NCBI GenBank assembly: GCA_021399435.1 | Contig: JAJTUP010000002.1 | Span: 434,001-498,000 of the forward strand | Direction: 5' to 3' | Origin: Diaporthe sp. PMI_573 | Taxonomy: Eukaryota; Ascomycota; Sordariomycetes; Diaporthales; Diaporthaceae | Length of the DNA: 64,000 nucleotides | Part shown: piece after piece, positions 34,796-47,600 of the stretch | How the letters are laid out: every line of letters starts with the position of its first letter | How positions within the stretch are numbered: the stretch's first letter is position 1 | Made by a program: the position numbers and the translations under genes | The notes under the pieces: generated by a model | What the model saw: only the letters and a program-made list of their open reading frames with translations | What the model was told of the DNA's origin: nothing | Database searches by the model: none

Positions 34796-36270
34796 ATTTC
34801 CAAGTTGTGCGACCGAATATGGATGATGCGTGCAAAGTAATGAAGAGGAAAGACAAGAGAGAATATAATTTGCTTCTCGACAACTCGAGACCAGATTGCA
34901 GCAGAAGCAGATCAATCGAGGCCAGATCGAGACTGCCCTGCACACATCTCGCGGGCTCCCGCGCTGGCCCTTGTCGTCGGTAATTCGGTAGGGAGCCAGT
35001 CCAGGGCAGACAGCAGATCCAAACCTTGTTGACAAATTTTCTAAATTTCCGCATCGGCACTGGGGCCGCCCGTTGGCCAGGTTGCAACCTGCAGGGGGTG
35101 GCCACCATTGCTCTAGCGCCTCGAGCAGGGAAATGAGCGGCTCCCGGCCCCCAACGTCCACTGACCTCGGATGGAGGTCATCTGCCTTCCACCGGGCACT
35201 ATTAGATCGCTCGCGGGGTGTTACTCCGAGCAACTACCGACCTCAACTTGAACCTTGGAGTCCCTCAATGACACAGCATGGCAGAAATCGGATGCTGAGT
35301 CGAGCTTGCCATGGCGGAACTGCCCGTGGGCGTCCTGCAGCTCTTCCACCGCACCGTCACTGGCCATTGCGTTTATGCTGTGGCATGATGCATGCGTGAC
35401 ATTGCCGTGCATTGCGCAAAGGCACCTTGCCATGCTTGCATGTCTCCGATGCTGCACACTGACACGGTTTTGAGTCAATGGTTGTCTATCTCCGGAGGCT
35501 TTCAGCTCGCAAGGATGCCACATGCCTGTGTGTGACTTCAGCCTCGGTAGGACTAGCTTCGAATAAAACATATATCCATACCAGAGTTCTATTTTCAAGT
35601 CTATTTCCTCTGTGCAGTTCTCAAGTCTCTTAGCCCTTTCTAGATATACGACCTGGGCAGTAATATCTGGCAGGCCTTTATGATCTCGACGAGCTGCGTA
35701 TGTGGCAACGATGGTGAGTCTGGGGGAGAGAGGGCCAGTAGGAAACAACCGCCTGGGCGTGAACAGGTTCAACTCCGCTGCCCCCTGAGCCTGACCTTAA
35801 TTATGGAATGCGGTCTTCCCTGGGAGACGTGCGACAGGAGTGTTCATGGCTACTATTTGCCCTGTAAGACAACGGAACTTGTCGCCGATGCAGTGCAATT
35901 GCTGCCGAACATGCTGTGCGTGGTGGGCCATGGAAATTTGGGCGGCTTATTCGCGCCAAAAAGACATCACTCTCTGTACCTAGAGTTGCATGTGGATCGA
36001 GAATAAAGCATCTCATATTGTTTTCTACGAGGACTGAGGTCTTCTCACGTTTCTTCACTGCTCTGCCTTCAAGTTCTACACGTCCACTCTCCGCTGCTCG
36101 GCTCGACACCTTTGGAGCATGCTCACAGTTTCCCCGGATCGTCAGATTCCTCCTTCTCCACTTTATGTGTGTATGTGTGTATGTGTGTGCGCGTGTGTGT
36201 GCGTGTGTGTGCGTGTGTGTGCGTGTGTGTGCGTGCGTGCGTGTGTGTGTTGTGTGTTGTGTGTTGTGTG

Positions 36271-36314
<44 letters not shown>

Positions 36315-36972
36315 TTGTACTTGTATGCCTGTTCCTTTTCTCTTCCACCTTGTGGAAATCTTCTTCCTCACAGACTTGTAGCATCGCGTGGTATAGCTGA
36401 GCTGGAGATGACAGTCGTGCGCAAGGGCGAACATATCGTTTGACGCCGATCGGTCTGCCCACCCGTCGATGTGTAAGCAGGCAAGCCTGTGCGATTTCTA
36501 GGAATAGGGTCAAGGAGTATACTCACAAGTTCTCTGCAGAACGCGATCTGGAATGTCGTCACGAGCACTGCGGGGTGGAGCTCTCCCAGCGCTGGCTATT
36601 CGGCACACGCGAGGCGCGAAGATCGCTGAAGAGATGATCAGTTCGCTTTCTTTTCAAAAGGATACTTTCGAGAAAAGCATATATTCACGACTTGCAAAGC
36701 AGGATAACTTACCTAGGTAGGCAGACGTAGGCTGGTGAGACGATCTGGAGGGGACGACGTGAAGTGGACGAGGAAAATGGGGAGATCGGCACATCGTGTT
36801 CGCGTTGTCGCGTCGGTTTGTCGTCAACTTGCTTAGTTTCACTCCGAAGAGTTACTTGGCCGGATCGCCACGTCGAGGCGCAAGTTGTTGATCCGGTCCC
36901 GCAGCCACCCACCCCCCGGTCTAGAACCTATTGCACTCCTCCCGACCCGGAAAGGAGAAGGCACGCCACGAA
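34796..36972. other. Gene-free stretch, 2.2 kb, with microsatellite
   Basis: It holds the ERG4 promoter at the left and a (GT)n microsatellite. An open frame at 35221-35772 on minus (183 codons) has no recognisable domain or codon bias and is not called. Confidence 0.5.
36165..36313. repeat. (GT)n microsatellite
   Basis: About 150 bp of TG/GT dinucleotide repeats, broken into blocks by GC and TGTT interruptions at the left (ATGTGTGT, GCGTGTGT) and ending in a pure (TG) run. No gene overlaps it. Confidence 0.97.
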
Positions 36973-37329
36973 TCAGTCAGCAGCTGGCATACTCATGGGA
37001 GGGGTTCTCTCGTAGCCTTGACGCTGCAAGAGCTCTCGGTTCTGCGCCTCGAGAACAGAAATGCGCTCGAGGGCTCCCCGGTGCTGCGCCCCGAGCGTGA
37101 TGAGCTGATCGGCGTAGTGGAGCGATGCCCGCTCCGAACGGGACACGCGCTCGTCCAAGCCGTCGGTCTCCTTGGCCATGTGGTCGTAAGGCTTGAGGCA
37201 CTCCCTGCAGCACCTACAGCAGTATCTCAAGTAGAAGGGGGCGTACCTACCTGGATATAAGTGCCCTATAGTTGACAGGGCTAGGGCGGCCCCGCCCATC
37301 CAGATCATCCAAGGTGAAATGGCGGGCAT
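36973..37329 (-). CDS. Small single-pass membrane protein, uncharacterised
   Basis: A 118-residue single-exon frame starting MPAISPWMIWMGGAALALSTIGHLYPG, which looks like one N-terminal membrane helix. A Cys-rich basic stretch (YCCRCCRECLKPYD) follows, then an amphipathic helix or coiled coil (residues 55-105) rich in Glu, Arg, Leu and Gln. The ordered layout and charge periodicity make this more convincing than the surrounding frames. It has no recognisable family. A palmitoylated membrane-proximal Cys cluster is an inference. It could equally be one exon of a longer gene or chance. Confidence 0.45.
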   Translation of the reverse strand: MPAISPWMIWMGGAALALSTIGHLYPGRYAPFYLRYCCRCCRECLKPYDHMAKETDGLDERVSRSERASLHYADQLITLGAQHRGALERISVLEAQNRELLQRQGYERTPPMSMPAAD

Positions 37330-38393
37330 AATGATTCTTTTGCAAATGAAATCTGGGACTGAAGAAAATTGAATAAAGAAAATCGATGTATTCTAAGTAT
37401 GTGTGGGCGGCGGCGGATGCTGGGGACGAGAGGCAAGGAAGAAGAAAGAGAGGAGCGAGCTTTTGAAAGGGTGCGAGGTTTTGAGTAGGTCAAGTAAACG
37501 CGACTCGACGGCTGGTTTGTTTACATTATGGTCTGTTCTTTCCCTAGTGGAGGAGCATAATGGCCGACTTTGCGCAAATGAGCTCGACAAGTACTGGGAT
37601 GACGAAATGCAACCGGGCCTATTAACCAAAAACGTGTGGACCGAGACGTATATGGGGAGGCACGGTCTACTATGACGATTACTTGCCGGCAGTGACATCT
37701 GTGGTGATGACGGTTATGGACGCCGCAGATAACTCAACAAACAACCTGCCCAGCACGCGGTTTGGCAGTGCTCATCCATTTCGCGAGAGCCGAACTGAAT
37801 TTGAGTTGATTCAAGGAAAGGATGTGGGGCAAGAGTTGAACGTCTTCAGATAAGTTCAGGGCCAGTCTCAAGAAGACCGACGCAGGGCCAACCAGATTAC
37901 CTGAATGGAATCACCTAAACAAGTTATTCAATACCAAGACTGACGCCTTTCATGGCTACACCATGGTGAAGTTTGGCGCATACATATACGTAATTTGAGT
38001 GAACGCTTTTCCCTTCCCTGAGATCATTCTGTCCTAGTTCCTACATTGAGATTGTTCCAAGATAGTCCGGGCGATCAAGACGGTGTATTTTCGAGATATG
38101 AGGTGTCATTTATGCTTTAAAATTGACTTCCCCTCAGCCTCATATTCTGAAGCTTCTTATTTAGCTGACAACGGCTCTCAGCTTCTGAGCTTGTCTCGGA
38201 GAGTTTGTGGCATTGCCGGGACTCGTCACGCGGCAACCCAGAAGTTGCAAAACGACTTCATGAAACCATCGCAGGCGTCTCTAGATGCGCAGTCATAGAG
38301 TGGTTACGTCCAGAAACTGAATAGGAATTTGAACTTCTTCATTTCTGATCTTTTGGACTCGCTCGCCAGGTAATTTAAGACATTGCCACATTC

Positions 38394-38422
38394 AAAAAAA
38401 AAAAAAAAAAAAAAAGGGGGGG
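38394..38422. repeat. A22G7 homopolymer tract
   Basis: Twenty-two A followed directly by seven G. It could be a natural tract, a remnant poly(A) tail of an inserted transcript, or an assembly uncertainty. Confidence 0.9.
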
Positions 38423-38712
38423 TTCAATTTGGCCAAAGCCCTACTCATACTTATTCTGCATGCTTGGGAGGCCGATTAGAAAAGGTCAAGTAAAGAGGAA
38501 GTAGCTCTACTGCCCGTAGACGGCTCTATGCAATTAGCTGTTGTATCCTCTTGAAGAATTCCTACGTGTCTGTCAGAAGCCCCTGATAAAAGCTAATACC
38601 GTCATTGAATTTCCAAGGTTTCCGTTACATATTTCATTGCAGTAGCACAGCTACGTCCTTCAAAAATCTCATGATGTTAGTGCAGAGCCTCTACGGCATA
38701 CCGCTCTAACCT

Positions 38713-38862
38713 GGTTAGCCTATGAGAGGTTGTCTACAAGAGTGTTGCCCATAGGGACTTTGTTCACAGGAAACTTTTCTATTGGAGGCTTCCCATCGCA
38801 GGTCATTCCATAAAAGGTTGTTCCATGCGAGGCTGATCTAACAGGAGGTTGGTGTTGAGCGC
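38713..38862. repeat. Degenerate 15-bp tandem repeat, ten units
   Basis: Units begin at 38713, 38728, 38743, 38758, 38773, 38788, 38803, 38818, 38833 and 38848, an exact 15-bp spacing. On plus each carries a core like GGTTGTTCC followed by a purine-rich half like ATAGGAG. The period is kept without indels although individual bases have diverged. On minus it lies in an open frame (stop at 38720-38722) that would read as imperfect five-residue repeats. Confidence 0.75.
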
Positions 38863-39002
38863 TGCCTAGGCGTTCAACTATATAAATGATGTGCCCGCGT
38901 GGCGGACACCCGAGCAACGCTCGTTTGCTATCATGCTTGCAACCAATATGTCCCTGGAGTACCAAAATAATCGACTCTGGTAGTGCATGCACAGACACAT
39001 TA

Positions 39003-41654
39003 TCACTCTCCGCCATCTGGAGCCATACGCGGTCGCGCTGGGTCCTGCAACCGTGCCATCTCAAGCAGTAGACGATAGATATATATGCTCCGGTCGACCT
39101 CCCTGAAGGCGTTGCTGAACCATTCGCGGCCCTCTTCAGCAACGTGCCTGGCTGCCTCCCGCCCCGCGTCGGTCGAAGTGAGGTGCGACACCAACTCCGG
39201 CAACTCGTCCATGCTCTGGCTGACCGGGATGTAATGAAGCCATGGCACAAGTCGCTCGTCGTGCCACTCGCGGAGCAGGGTTTGTTTCAGCGGCGCCGAT
39301 CGCGAGGCGAGGAAGTTGTAGTATCGGCCGCTGATGCCGTTGCCGTCCATATCGAAAACCAGACGAGACTTGAGGGCGCGATCCTTGTCCTCCCACGGCT
39401 TCAAGTTGAAGTACGCCCGCTGGTCTCGGCAAGATCTCCCTTCGCATTGGAATATCCTGGTGAAAGCCACGTCAAATAATCTGGAGTTGAGAAAGGACGA
39501 CTTCACGCGGCTGAGCATGCCACCCGGTTCCCTGAGGTAATAATGCTGGCGCCTGTTCAGGTTTTGTGCCAGCTCGACAAACCTTTGTCGGTGAAAGTTT
39601 CGCCACTGGCCGTCTGAGTCAAATCCGCCAGTGTTAGAGCCAGCCCAGTAAAGGTTATTCCGCTTGCTGTCCCACTCGATATCGTTTGCGTCGGCGTATT
39701 GGAACTCGTCCTCCAGGTATGCTGGACTGGGATACAATATATCGCCCATTGTCGATAGTGAACCGGTTGATAGGATTGGTACTAATCCTTCCAGCAGGGG
39801 AAATGACGCGGGGCTCATGAGGAGGCCGTGCATGGAGCTGTACTCTGGGTGTTGACACAGATCTATGGCGGAAGATTGATCGCTAACAAATGGAAGGCCA
39901 TAGTCCTCGATCGTACGCCTGGCATGACCGGTTGTTTCGTTTGCGTCCTGAGACGAACAAAATCTGGTCAAGGTGTCCCAGACCGGCTGTCTTGACAAGT
40001 TGTCCATGATACATGTTCCGCTATTGTGGGCGTCTCCATGTTGAGGTATCAGCACCCTGGGTTCGTCGATGTGGTTGACCAGAAACTTGATATCGGGAAG
40101 ACGCCCAGAGAATCCTCCTAGCAGTTTGTCGAATGAATATCCAATATGTCTGTCATAAACGCGGAAGGGATGGCTGCAGACAGTCTTAGCTTCCCGACCA
40201 GAGAATTCGCAGAGCCATAAATCGCTGCCGGGAATGTTTTGCACAAGACGCAGCTTCTCCAGAAACTCTCGGCCACTCAGACGCAGGAATGGTGCAACTC
40301 TTTCGTTTATTAAATCGAATTCGTCGATGATGGGTGATCGATGGTTTCTCGCAAAGTCGAACCAAGCCTCGAACCCAGCTGGCGGTTCCAGGCCATAACG
40401 CCGTCGATACTCCTCGTGAGCGGTCGTGTAGGTTTTTGACTGTCTTTGTGTTAAATTCTCGAAGTCTTCTTTGGCGTTGTGTATCATTTGATGGATGGGA
40501 TAATCTTGAGGGCTCGTCAACAGGGATGGCGGCTGTTCGATCTGTATAGTACCCAAGTTGATAAGATATGGAACAAGAGACACAAGGAAGAAAGCCCATA
40601 GTGCTGAAGTTGATTTAGCTTGCTTCGGAAGCATTTGAATCATCTGACCGAGTGACAAGAAAGATGCCAAAACGTAGGAGAAAGCGCGTAAATCTGTAGA
40701 TATTGTGAAGGGATCACGAGTGGACGCGATGCTAAATGTCAGCATGGCTGCGGCCATGCGCCAGGAAGAGTGTCGAGTCTAGATACATGTTAGTATCAGG
40801 AGTATATACAAACTGCGGAGCGCCCTACGTACTGTTTGAATTGTGAAGTACCAAGTCAAAGCCTTCGTCAAAGCCAACGCCGGGGTATACACCGAGCAAA
40901 CGGGGAAACCGAACGCCAGAGTCTCAAGACCCAATGCAATTACCAGCAAAAACGTAACGCGCAGAGAAAGAGGAGTTAAAGCGTCCTCGAAGTCGAAAGG
41001 TGGGAGAAACCGATAGCACTTGTTGGACATCCTAGGCCTAGGGTCAAGGGTCAAGTAGGACACCAGCAGAGAAGCAACCGGGACGATCAACAGCGCATCC
41101 GATGCTCGAATCTGCCAGTCCGATTTGAGGGCCAAAATGGAGCAGAATGCAACCAATACGCCTCCCCAGACCGTGTTGGAAAGATAAGAGAAGACCTGGG
41201 AAACAGGCGGTGATGCGGAAGGTAGCTCTGTGTCGTGCCAAAGAAGGTGGTTCTGGGACACCAGTAGCAGGGGTGTCAATGCTGGGATAAATGCGACCAG
41301 AGCATTTTCAGCAGCGAAAACCCAGTATATGACGAGGCAGAAAGAAACAATCCATAACGAGCGAGGAGATGCAGTTGGTCTCTTCAAGGCATTCCAGCCA
41401 ATGGCGTCTTCTTTCTCCTGTCCATATTTCCCATCTTTCCTCGCAGCCGCAACCTTGAATACTATGGGAAGTATAATCCAGCACAGCGTCTCGGACAATG
41501 GCTGGAGTTCGGGTCGGCGGTCGGAAAGGTGTTGAGTCAGGATGCTGCACAGCAGAGCCGTGCCAGCCGACCTGGTGACATGGTCGTCCTTGATGTTAAT
41601 GTCGTTCCACATGATAGACTCCCATATCCGCCAGAGAGAGACTTTTAGCGGAAG
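39003..41654 (-). CDS. CAP10-family glycosyltransferase (GT90) with multi-pass membrane domain; 5' end unresolved
   Basis: Supported exons are 41654(or later)-40833 and 40778-39003, joined by a 54-bp intron with GTACGT donor and CTAG acceptor; about 865 residues are visible. The frame opens after a TAG acceptor at 41655 and the first ATG in it is at 41612; a 5' exon probably lies upstream. The N-terminal 330 residues contain about eight or nine hydrophobic helices. The C-terminal half is the CAP10/KDELC-type glycosyltransferase domain: PPAGFEAWFDFARNH, LLGGFSGRLPDIKFLVNHIDEPRVLIP, NLYWAGSNTGG, HRQRFVELAQ, RLVFDMDGNGISGRYYNFLAS and LLREWHDERLVPWLHYIPVS. In Cryptococcus the founding CAP10 is needed for capsule, and related enzymes transfer xylose. 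Here a Golgi or ER enzyme of cell-wall or glycan synthesis is likely. Confidence 0.88.
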
Positions 41655-44600
41655 CTAGCATTTGCAAGATATGGATTTAGTATTGTCATATCATGGTGTG
41701 AGCGTGAGCGTCCATGTGTGGAATTTTGAAAAGCAGCGAGTATTCCGAGTTCGAATCGATGACGAGAGGCATTGAGTGGAGCCGAGATCAACGCTTTGTG
41801 GTCCTCATCCGTACAAGTTGAATGGTTCAAAGGATTATACGGCCTGCAACCAAGAAGGGAGAGATACACGTAGACTCCCACAAATGCAAGCCTTTCTTCA
41901 TGTAACGACCGTAACAATGAACTTATACAGTCAGACGCCAATGTCTTGGCTGTGCATTATTGCCCCCTTTTTCCCACTCCCGCTGCTGGCACTCGCTGGC
42001 ACTGCCACAGCCTGAAGCGGACTTATTTGGCGACTTGGCGAAGTGTGAGACAGAACCAAAAGGGACATGGGCCAATAATTTTATGCTGTTCCACAGGTTA
42101 CCGATCTAGCGAGAGTGGATATGTTATGGGTCTGCCTAGATACTTGGCGTCAATCCGTGTGTTTTGAATACGAAATGGCCGCTACGAAAAATTACATTAC
42201 ACGGTACAGTCGCCGCAATGGACAGAATGTCTGTGTGTTGACTTGTAGACTCTAATACTACTGACTGACCCCTGTGTGGGTCTCGAGTCACAAAATTACG
42301 CGGGCCACGTATACCTCAAGCACAAAAGCATTCCATTACTCCGATGGGGCTGAGCCAGATCCAAATTGTCTACGCCATCCCTTGCAATGTGGATGTCAAC
42401 CAGGTGATTTCGTTTTCCTCTATGGGACGGACGTGTTCCGATTGTCAGAATTCAGCCAATTCCTAATTTGGCAGGTCCACGTGGTTCACTCCGATGACAG
42501 TGATGTCTTGCAGCTGAGTGCCGAAGGCCAGCACTGAGCAATCAACAATTCTATATATTTCTTCCTTCCACTGTCTCCACGCTCCGCTTCTGAAAGACAA
42601 GAATGCACTGTTGGCATGGCACGTTGAATTATTATGCCACGGAATGGTCCACATCTATGCTTCACTGCCCCGTCCCCTCCCTTGACACTCATTGCAGACT
42701 AAACAACAGTGTACCACCGTCTGAGCAATTGTCGTCAGCACCCGATGATGTGTACACAAGAGAAAAATGATGGCGCATGATATCTGTTGTGTTGAAATGT
42801 ATTGGAGGATTCTGTGTTCTGTTAAGTGGTTATGCTATCGGCATCTCATGTGCTAGCAGCATCAGCAGCCACTGCACTTGGGGATACTCTTGATAATATT
42901 CGATTGCGAGACAGTCGTGCTAGACCACTGCATCAAAACAGAACGATCATGAATGTAAGAGAAGTAACGTATCGATGTTATCAATTCTCTTACAGTCACC
43001 TGTTTTTGAAGGCTTGTTTTGGGTCCCATATACACGGTTTACCCATGCCCTCACCCTTCCGAGTGATGCAAACATCTGAAACTGAAATAATCCTCCGAGG
43101 ACTCCTTGGCTAGCCAGTTTGTTCTTGGCTGCATGTATCCTCAGTATACATGTACTAAATAAATATAAAGACAGAATCTGCGCCATGCGATCTGTGTCGT
43201 AACCACCCATCTCTGTTCACCTGTAACGTGATCTGGCAGTGTGACATCGATGACACCTGATGCAAAGCCATTAACCGATAGTGCGTTACGAGCTCAGCTG
43301 ATTTATCGAGACATTGGCCAGAACATGGACAAAAGTGTTAGGCAATACCTGAGCGACTTCTACTCCTGCTGCACGATTTCGTCTGAATCATCCATGGATA
43401 TTACTATTCATCCATGTGAAGGAGAAGAGTGTGAAAATCAAGCCCAGGATTCAAGAGCTATGCAGCTACCTCCACGCCGTGCTGTATCTGCGGCCACAGG
43501 GCTTGGACCGGGGCAAGTCTGTACAAGGTTCACCAGAAAGAGGTCTTACTGATCGTATATTGCATTGACAGCGTTGAGACAGCGTTGAAAATTATCCCCG
43601 TGATTCTCCAATCGAAAGCGGAAACAACGGCGGCAATACGAGTTCGGAGAGGACGTTGTGACTCGTTCGTCCAGGTGAGCACAAGGTCTGGCCAGCCTGT
43701 GGCTTTGGTGACATGGAAAGGAAGCACTTGAGTGTGACTTGCATTCCCAGGGCTGTTGTCACCTGCCCGGGTGGGCCCCATGACAGCACATAGTGCCTTT
43801 CTTCTGATCTGAGGCTCGAGCCTTGACCAGGTTTTGTCAATGAGGGAGAGATGGGGCTTCAAAGTAAGGCGGACATAGAAACAAGACGCTCCGTTTTGAA
43901 AGTCTCAGAAATTGGGTCGGGTAGATAGCCTAACGCCCTGAGATTTAGTAAAAATAAAACTAAATTGCGAGATAGCCTGTTTCGTTTAGTATTCTTCTAC
44001 ACGAAATGATTTTGCTGCTGTCAATGACCTATAGGTAGAAGGAGGCTATTATATGTAGTGCTTGGGCAAGACTTACAAGGTTCTTTTAGCTGAGGCGAGA
44101 AAAGAATAGCCTTGGGAAGGGGATGAACGCCCCCCAGTAATGTCCAGGCCAGGAGCCACAAGTACGCAAAATTGACGCTAGGAAAGCCGTGTACCCATGA
44201 TACCAAACATGACCTGCGTCTTAAGCTCTACAACAAACATCCTTTGCATTGAAACGTCGTTATCTACTCTTCAGCTCACTGCCGAGACACGTAATCCCAG
44301 TTCTCAGCCTCAGAACCCACATTCAGCCCCCAAATGCAGGGCTCCAGCAAGACGAATCATCATCGAATTCCAGGGGAATATTGACAGCCCCGTCATGAAG
44401 CCCATCCCATTGGCACACGGCCGTTGCAAGCTCCACGGCGTATCACTGCAGATCATTGTGGGCAGATCAAAACCTGGGCAATCGGAATCCTCTGCCCATG
44501 GTGCCTAACGTGGCACAACCTCGCAGGGCAACCCTCAGATATGGAAGAGTTCAAGTATATGATCCAGGTCCCATCCAATAGGCCCCTTGGAGTGTCACCT

Positions 44601-47600
44601 GGCCACAGGGTCAAAGTACGTACGCCTCGCGGGCACAACGCACGTACGCGGAAAGCCAAGAGAGCAGAAGGTTGATCCATATTGTATGTCTAACACCGCC
44701 CTGCCTGTCTAGGTATGATCGATAGCCCAGGCCGCGCAGGCGCCGCGCAGGGCTCCATCGTTCCAGACGATCGGATGCGAGTAAGGCTGGCCAGGCAAGT
44801 TCCGAGGCCAATTGATACCACCTGGGTGCAGATCCCTGGCCTTGTCGTTGTCATTATTCGCACTGCCCCTTCAACAATCCGGACCCGTTCTCTCTGATCA
44901 AACTTGGGCCGAGACATCAACGACGCCCATCCCAGCGTGATAGGAATCCGGCCGAGCTTGCTTTGCCGCCTCGATGCACACATCACTTGATGGAGGCGAA
45001 TTTCGTGTGCGGAGGCCACCTGAAGCGTGACTTCCCCTGGCCCCAACCTCCCAAGCCCTACACACGGCTGCGGTGCGGGAGTGCGTTACGGTATCACCAG
45101 TCGTCCCCCGCCAGTAGAAGGCGGCGATCGACATGGCAAGCCCCAAGTCTCAAAATACTAGCTGGGAGCGGAGTATACCCGACAGCACGGGATATATCTA
45201 TCGATTGCAAGTGTCTCACCTGAATGCCGGCCACGATCGGCTCCGCAGATCCGTAGGAATAAGGGTCCAATTCTGGGTTTCGGGAAAGAGGCATGATCCT
45301 AGACGAGCGCGGCAACTAGTTGGCGGGTGGAGGGTGTCTAAGCCAACTTCGAGGGGTTGACGGGCAAGAATTCAGGGTCGAAATCCTTTCTCCAACTGCG
45401 ATGATCATTTTTTGACTTTTGATGGCGCATTGCTTTTGAGGGGTACGTCATGGTTTTCTTGGGAAAGAAGACCTCTCGGCGGGGAAGGTCAACTTGTCAG
45501 GACCTCTTGTTCTCATACAAAGCATTGGGAGAGGCATGTCACATGAACCAAAGCAATGTCTAGCGTTGCCTCCATAAAATCCGGATGCTGCGGATTCAAG
45601 CAGGTGGCTCGAGGCACAGGCGAAAGATGTGTGCTGTACTGCATAAATGTTTCATTGTGTATTTCTTTTGCTAGGCCTAACGTCGCAGGGCTTAGACAGT
45701 TACTTGGATCGGTACCTGGAGAGACCGAAAGAAAATGTGATCTGTGGCACCTGAGCGCTCAGGGCTATTGCTTCTCTCGCTTAGGCAGGTGGATGACCTC
45801 GGGTTTCAACATTGTTGATATGTGGCATATTATGTACCTAAAATTGAAGATCTATAGGCCAAGAGAGGGGTGGTGGGCTTTGGTGAGGGAGGTGTGTGCG
45901 TCCTTTCAGGGCGGAAAGTGAGGCGGACGAGCTTCGCGTCGTGCGGCCAACTGAAATGCAACAAAGAGCAGGGATTAAATTCCATCGAACCTGGGATCTC
46001 ATGCAAGAAGGTGCGCTTAGCATGACTGCACGTATTCCATGCGGCGAACCGCAGTCAGCGAGTCTATCGACATGGACCCCAGCGGTGAGTGCGGGATACC
46101 AAGTTCTACTAGCTCAACCTGCCATGCCACCAAGGCTGCGACGGCCATAATCTTGCACACACCGGTGTTCAAGCCATGGGCGGCAGACCCGAAGTCATGG
46201 GCAACATAAATAACTTCAATACCCCCCTGATATTCACAACGATCGACAAACTCAAAGGCTTCTGCCGATCTTCTCCGAGATTTCCGTGTCAAATGCTCAG
46301 CCTAGTTGTCGTCCTCGCCCAACATGAACAAATACTGGATCCCCCATCTCGATATCCACAAAAAGGTCATCACCCAGGAGCTTCAGTACTGTAGGTGAAC
46401 CTTAGGAGTCACTATTGGCCCCCTTTGCTCCAGCTCGGATCGTGAGGGCGTGGTCCAAATCTCTCTTTCTATCGCTCTCTCCGTGGCCCACTCCCTCGCC
46501 TTATGAGTGCCACGATCCCATCGATTTCGCCCACCGAGGTGATACTAATTCCTATTGTTGAGCAGACTTGGGACCGGAAGCGACGGTTCGACCGTTCACA
46601 CGAGACGTACGAGTTCCACACCAGCGATGATTCGAGTCCAGAATCTTGCTGACAGCAGGGCCGCGCACAGGGCGAAGATGGGTTTCTCATCCAAACGCCA
46701 GGACCCTGCCTGTCAGATGTGAGCGTCGCCAGGCCTGTGATGTAGATGCCGTCCACGCTGTTAACCCTTAACCCAGGAGCAAATCGACGACATTTGCATA
46801 AAATCGAAGGAAATGTGGGAGAGACAAGCCGCAAGCAGAGCATCGACAGGCTCTGAGGGCAAAAAGCCCCTCAAGCGGCCACTGCATCAACCGGTGGTGA
46901 TCTCGAAGGGTAGCTCCAGCCGTCGAAGGCCCGAGGACACACGGAGAGACTCCAATCGAGGGTACGATGACCGACGATGACATCCAGACTGAAGGTATGT
47001 TGGGCTGCGAGGTGGAGAGGGGCATTTGTTTGGGTGCAATTTCAGCGCAGCCACAGAGCCTCGAGGTGGCAGGCACTTGGGCCGCCAGCGCAGCCGCGAC
47101 TAGGTGCACGAGAACGGGGCGACTTCTGAGTGGAAGTTGACCCGACAACGTCTCGCAAGACCCACCAAAGGCAGGACTGCTGATTTCGGAAGTGATTGTT
47201 GTTGGGCGAACCGCAGGCGTAGCGGCGTGAATGCATTGCTCTTGTTTTGGTGTGGAGGAATTTTCCGAGCCAGCGACAGCCCGCCATCTGGCACAAATAG
47301 AACTTGCGTTCCCACTTGAGCTTGCATGAGCCATACAAATGAAGGTGTGATATGCAGGAGTACCAGTAAGTAATCAATAGTCACAGAAATTTTGGTCCCG
47401 ACCTGGCTGACCACTGACATCCCTTGAGCTCATTTGTGCAAGCCGACAGCAGCGATGCAGGGGGGTGTGCCGGCCGGAGGGCTTGTGCAACAGTCATTTG
47501 TGTTCCTGTGTGTGTAATTTGACGTCGAAGCCCTATAGACTCAACGTTTGGCTTCGAAACTCTCCCAATATTTTCTTGACCGAGATCTTGAGTGGATGGA

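Larger units (their letters stand above)
37330..39002. other. Gene-free stretch, 1.7 kb, with homopolymer and minisatellite
   Basis: No supported gene. It contains an A22G7 tract and a 15-bp-periodic repeat, both listed separately. The interval 37900-38400 is relatively AT-rich. Confidence 0.5.

Noticed and set aside
35221..35772. Minus-strand 183-codon frame
   Set aside because: No recognisable domain, no signal peptide, atypical composition and no plausible splicing partner; it may be chance in GC-rich non-coding DNA.
41645..41941. Minus-strand frame upstream of the GT90 exon
   Set aside because: It has no ATG, its stop lies at 41645, and its end looks like branch site plus acceptor (TACTAAAT ... 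GCTAG), so at least part is intron. No clear 5' donor could be chosen.
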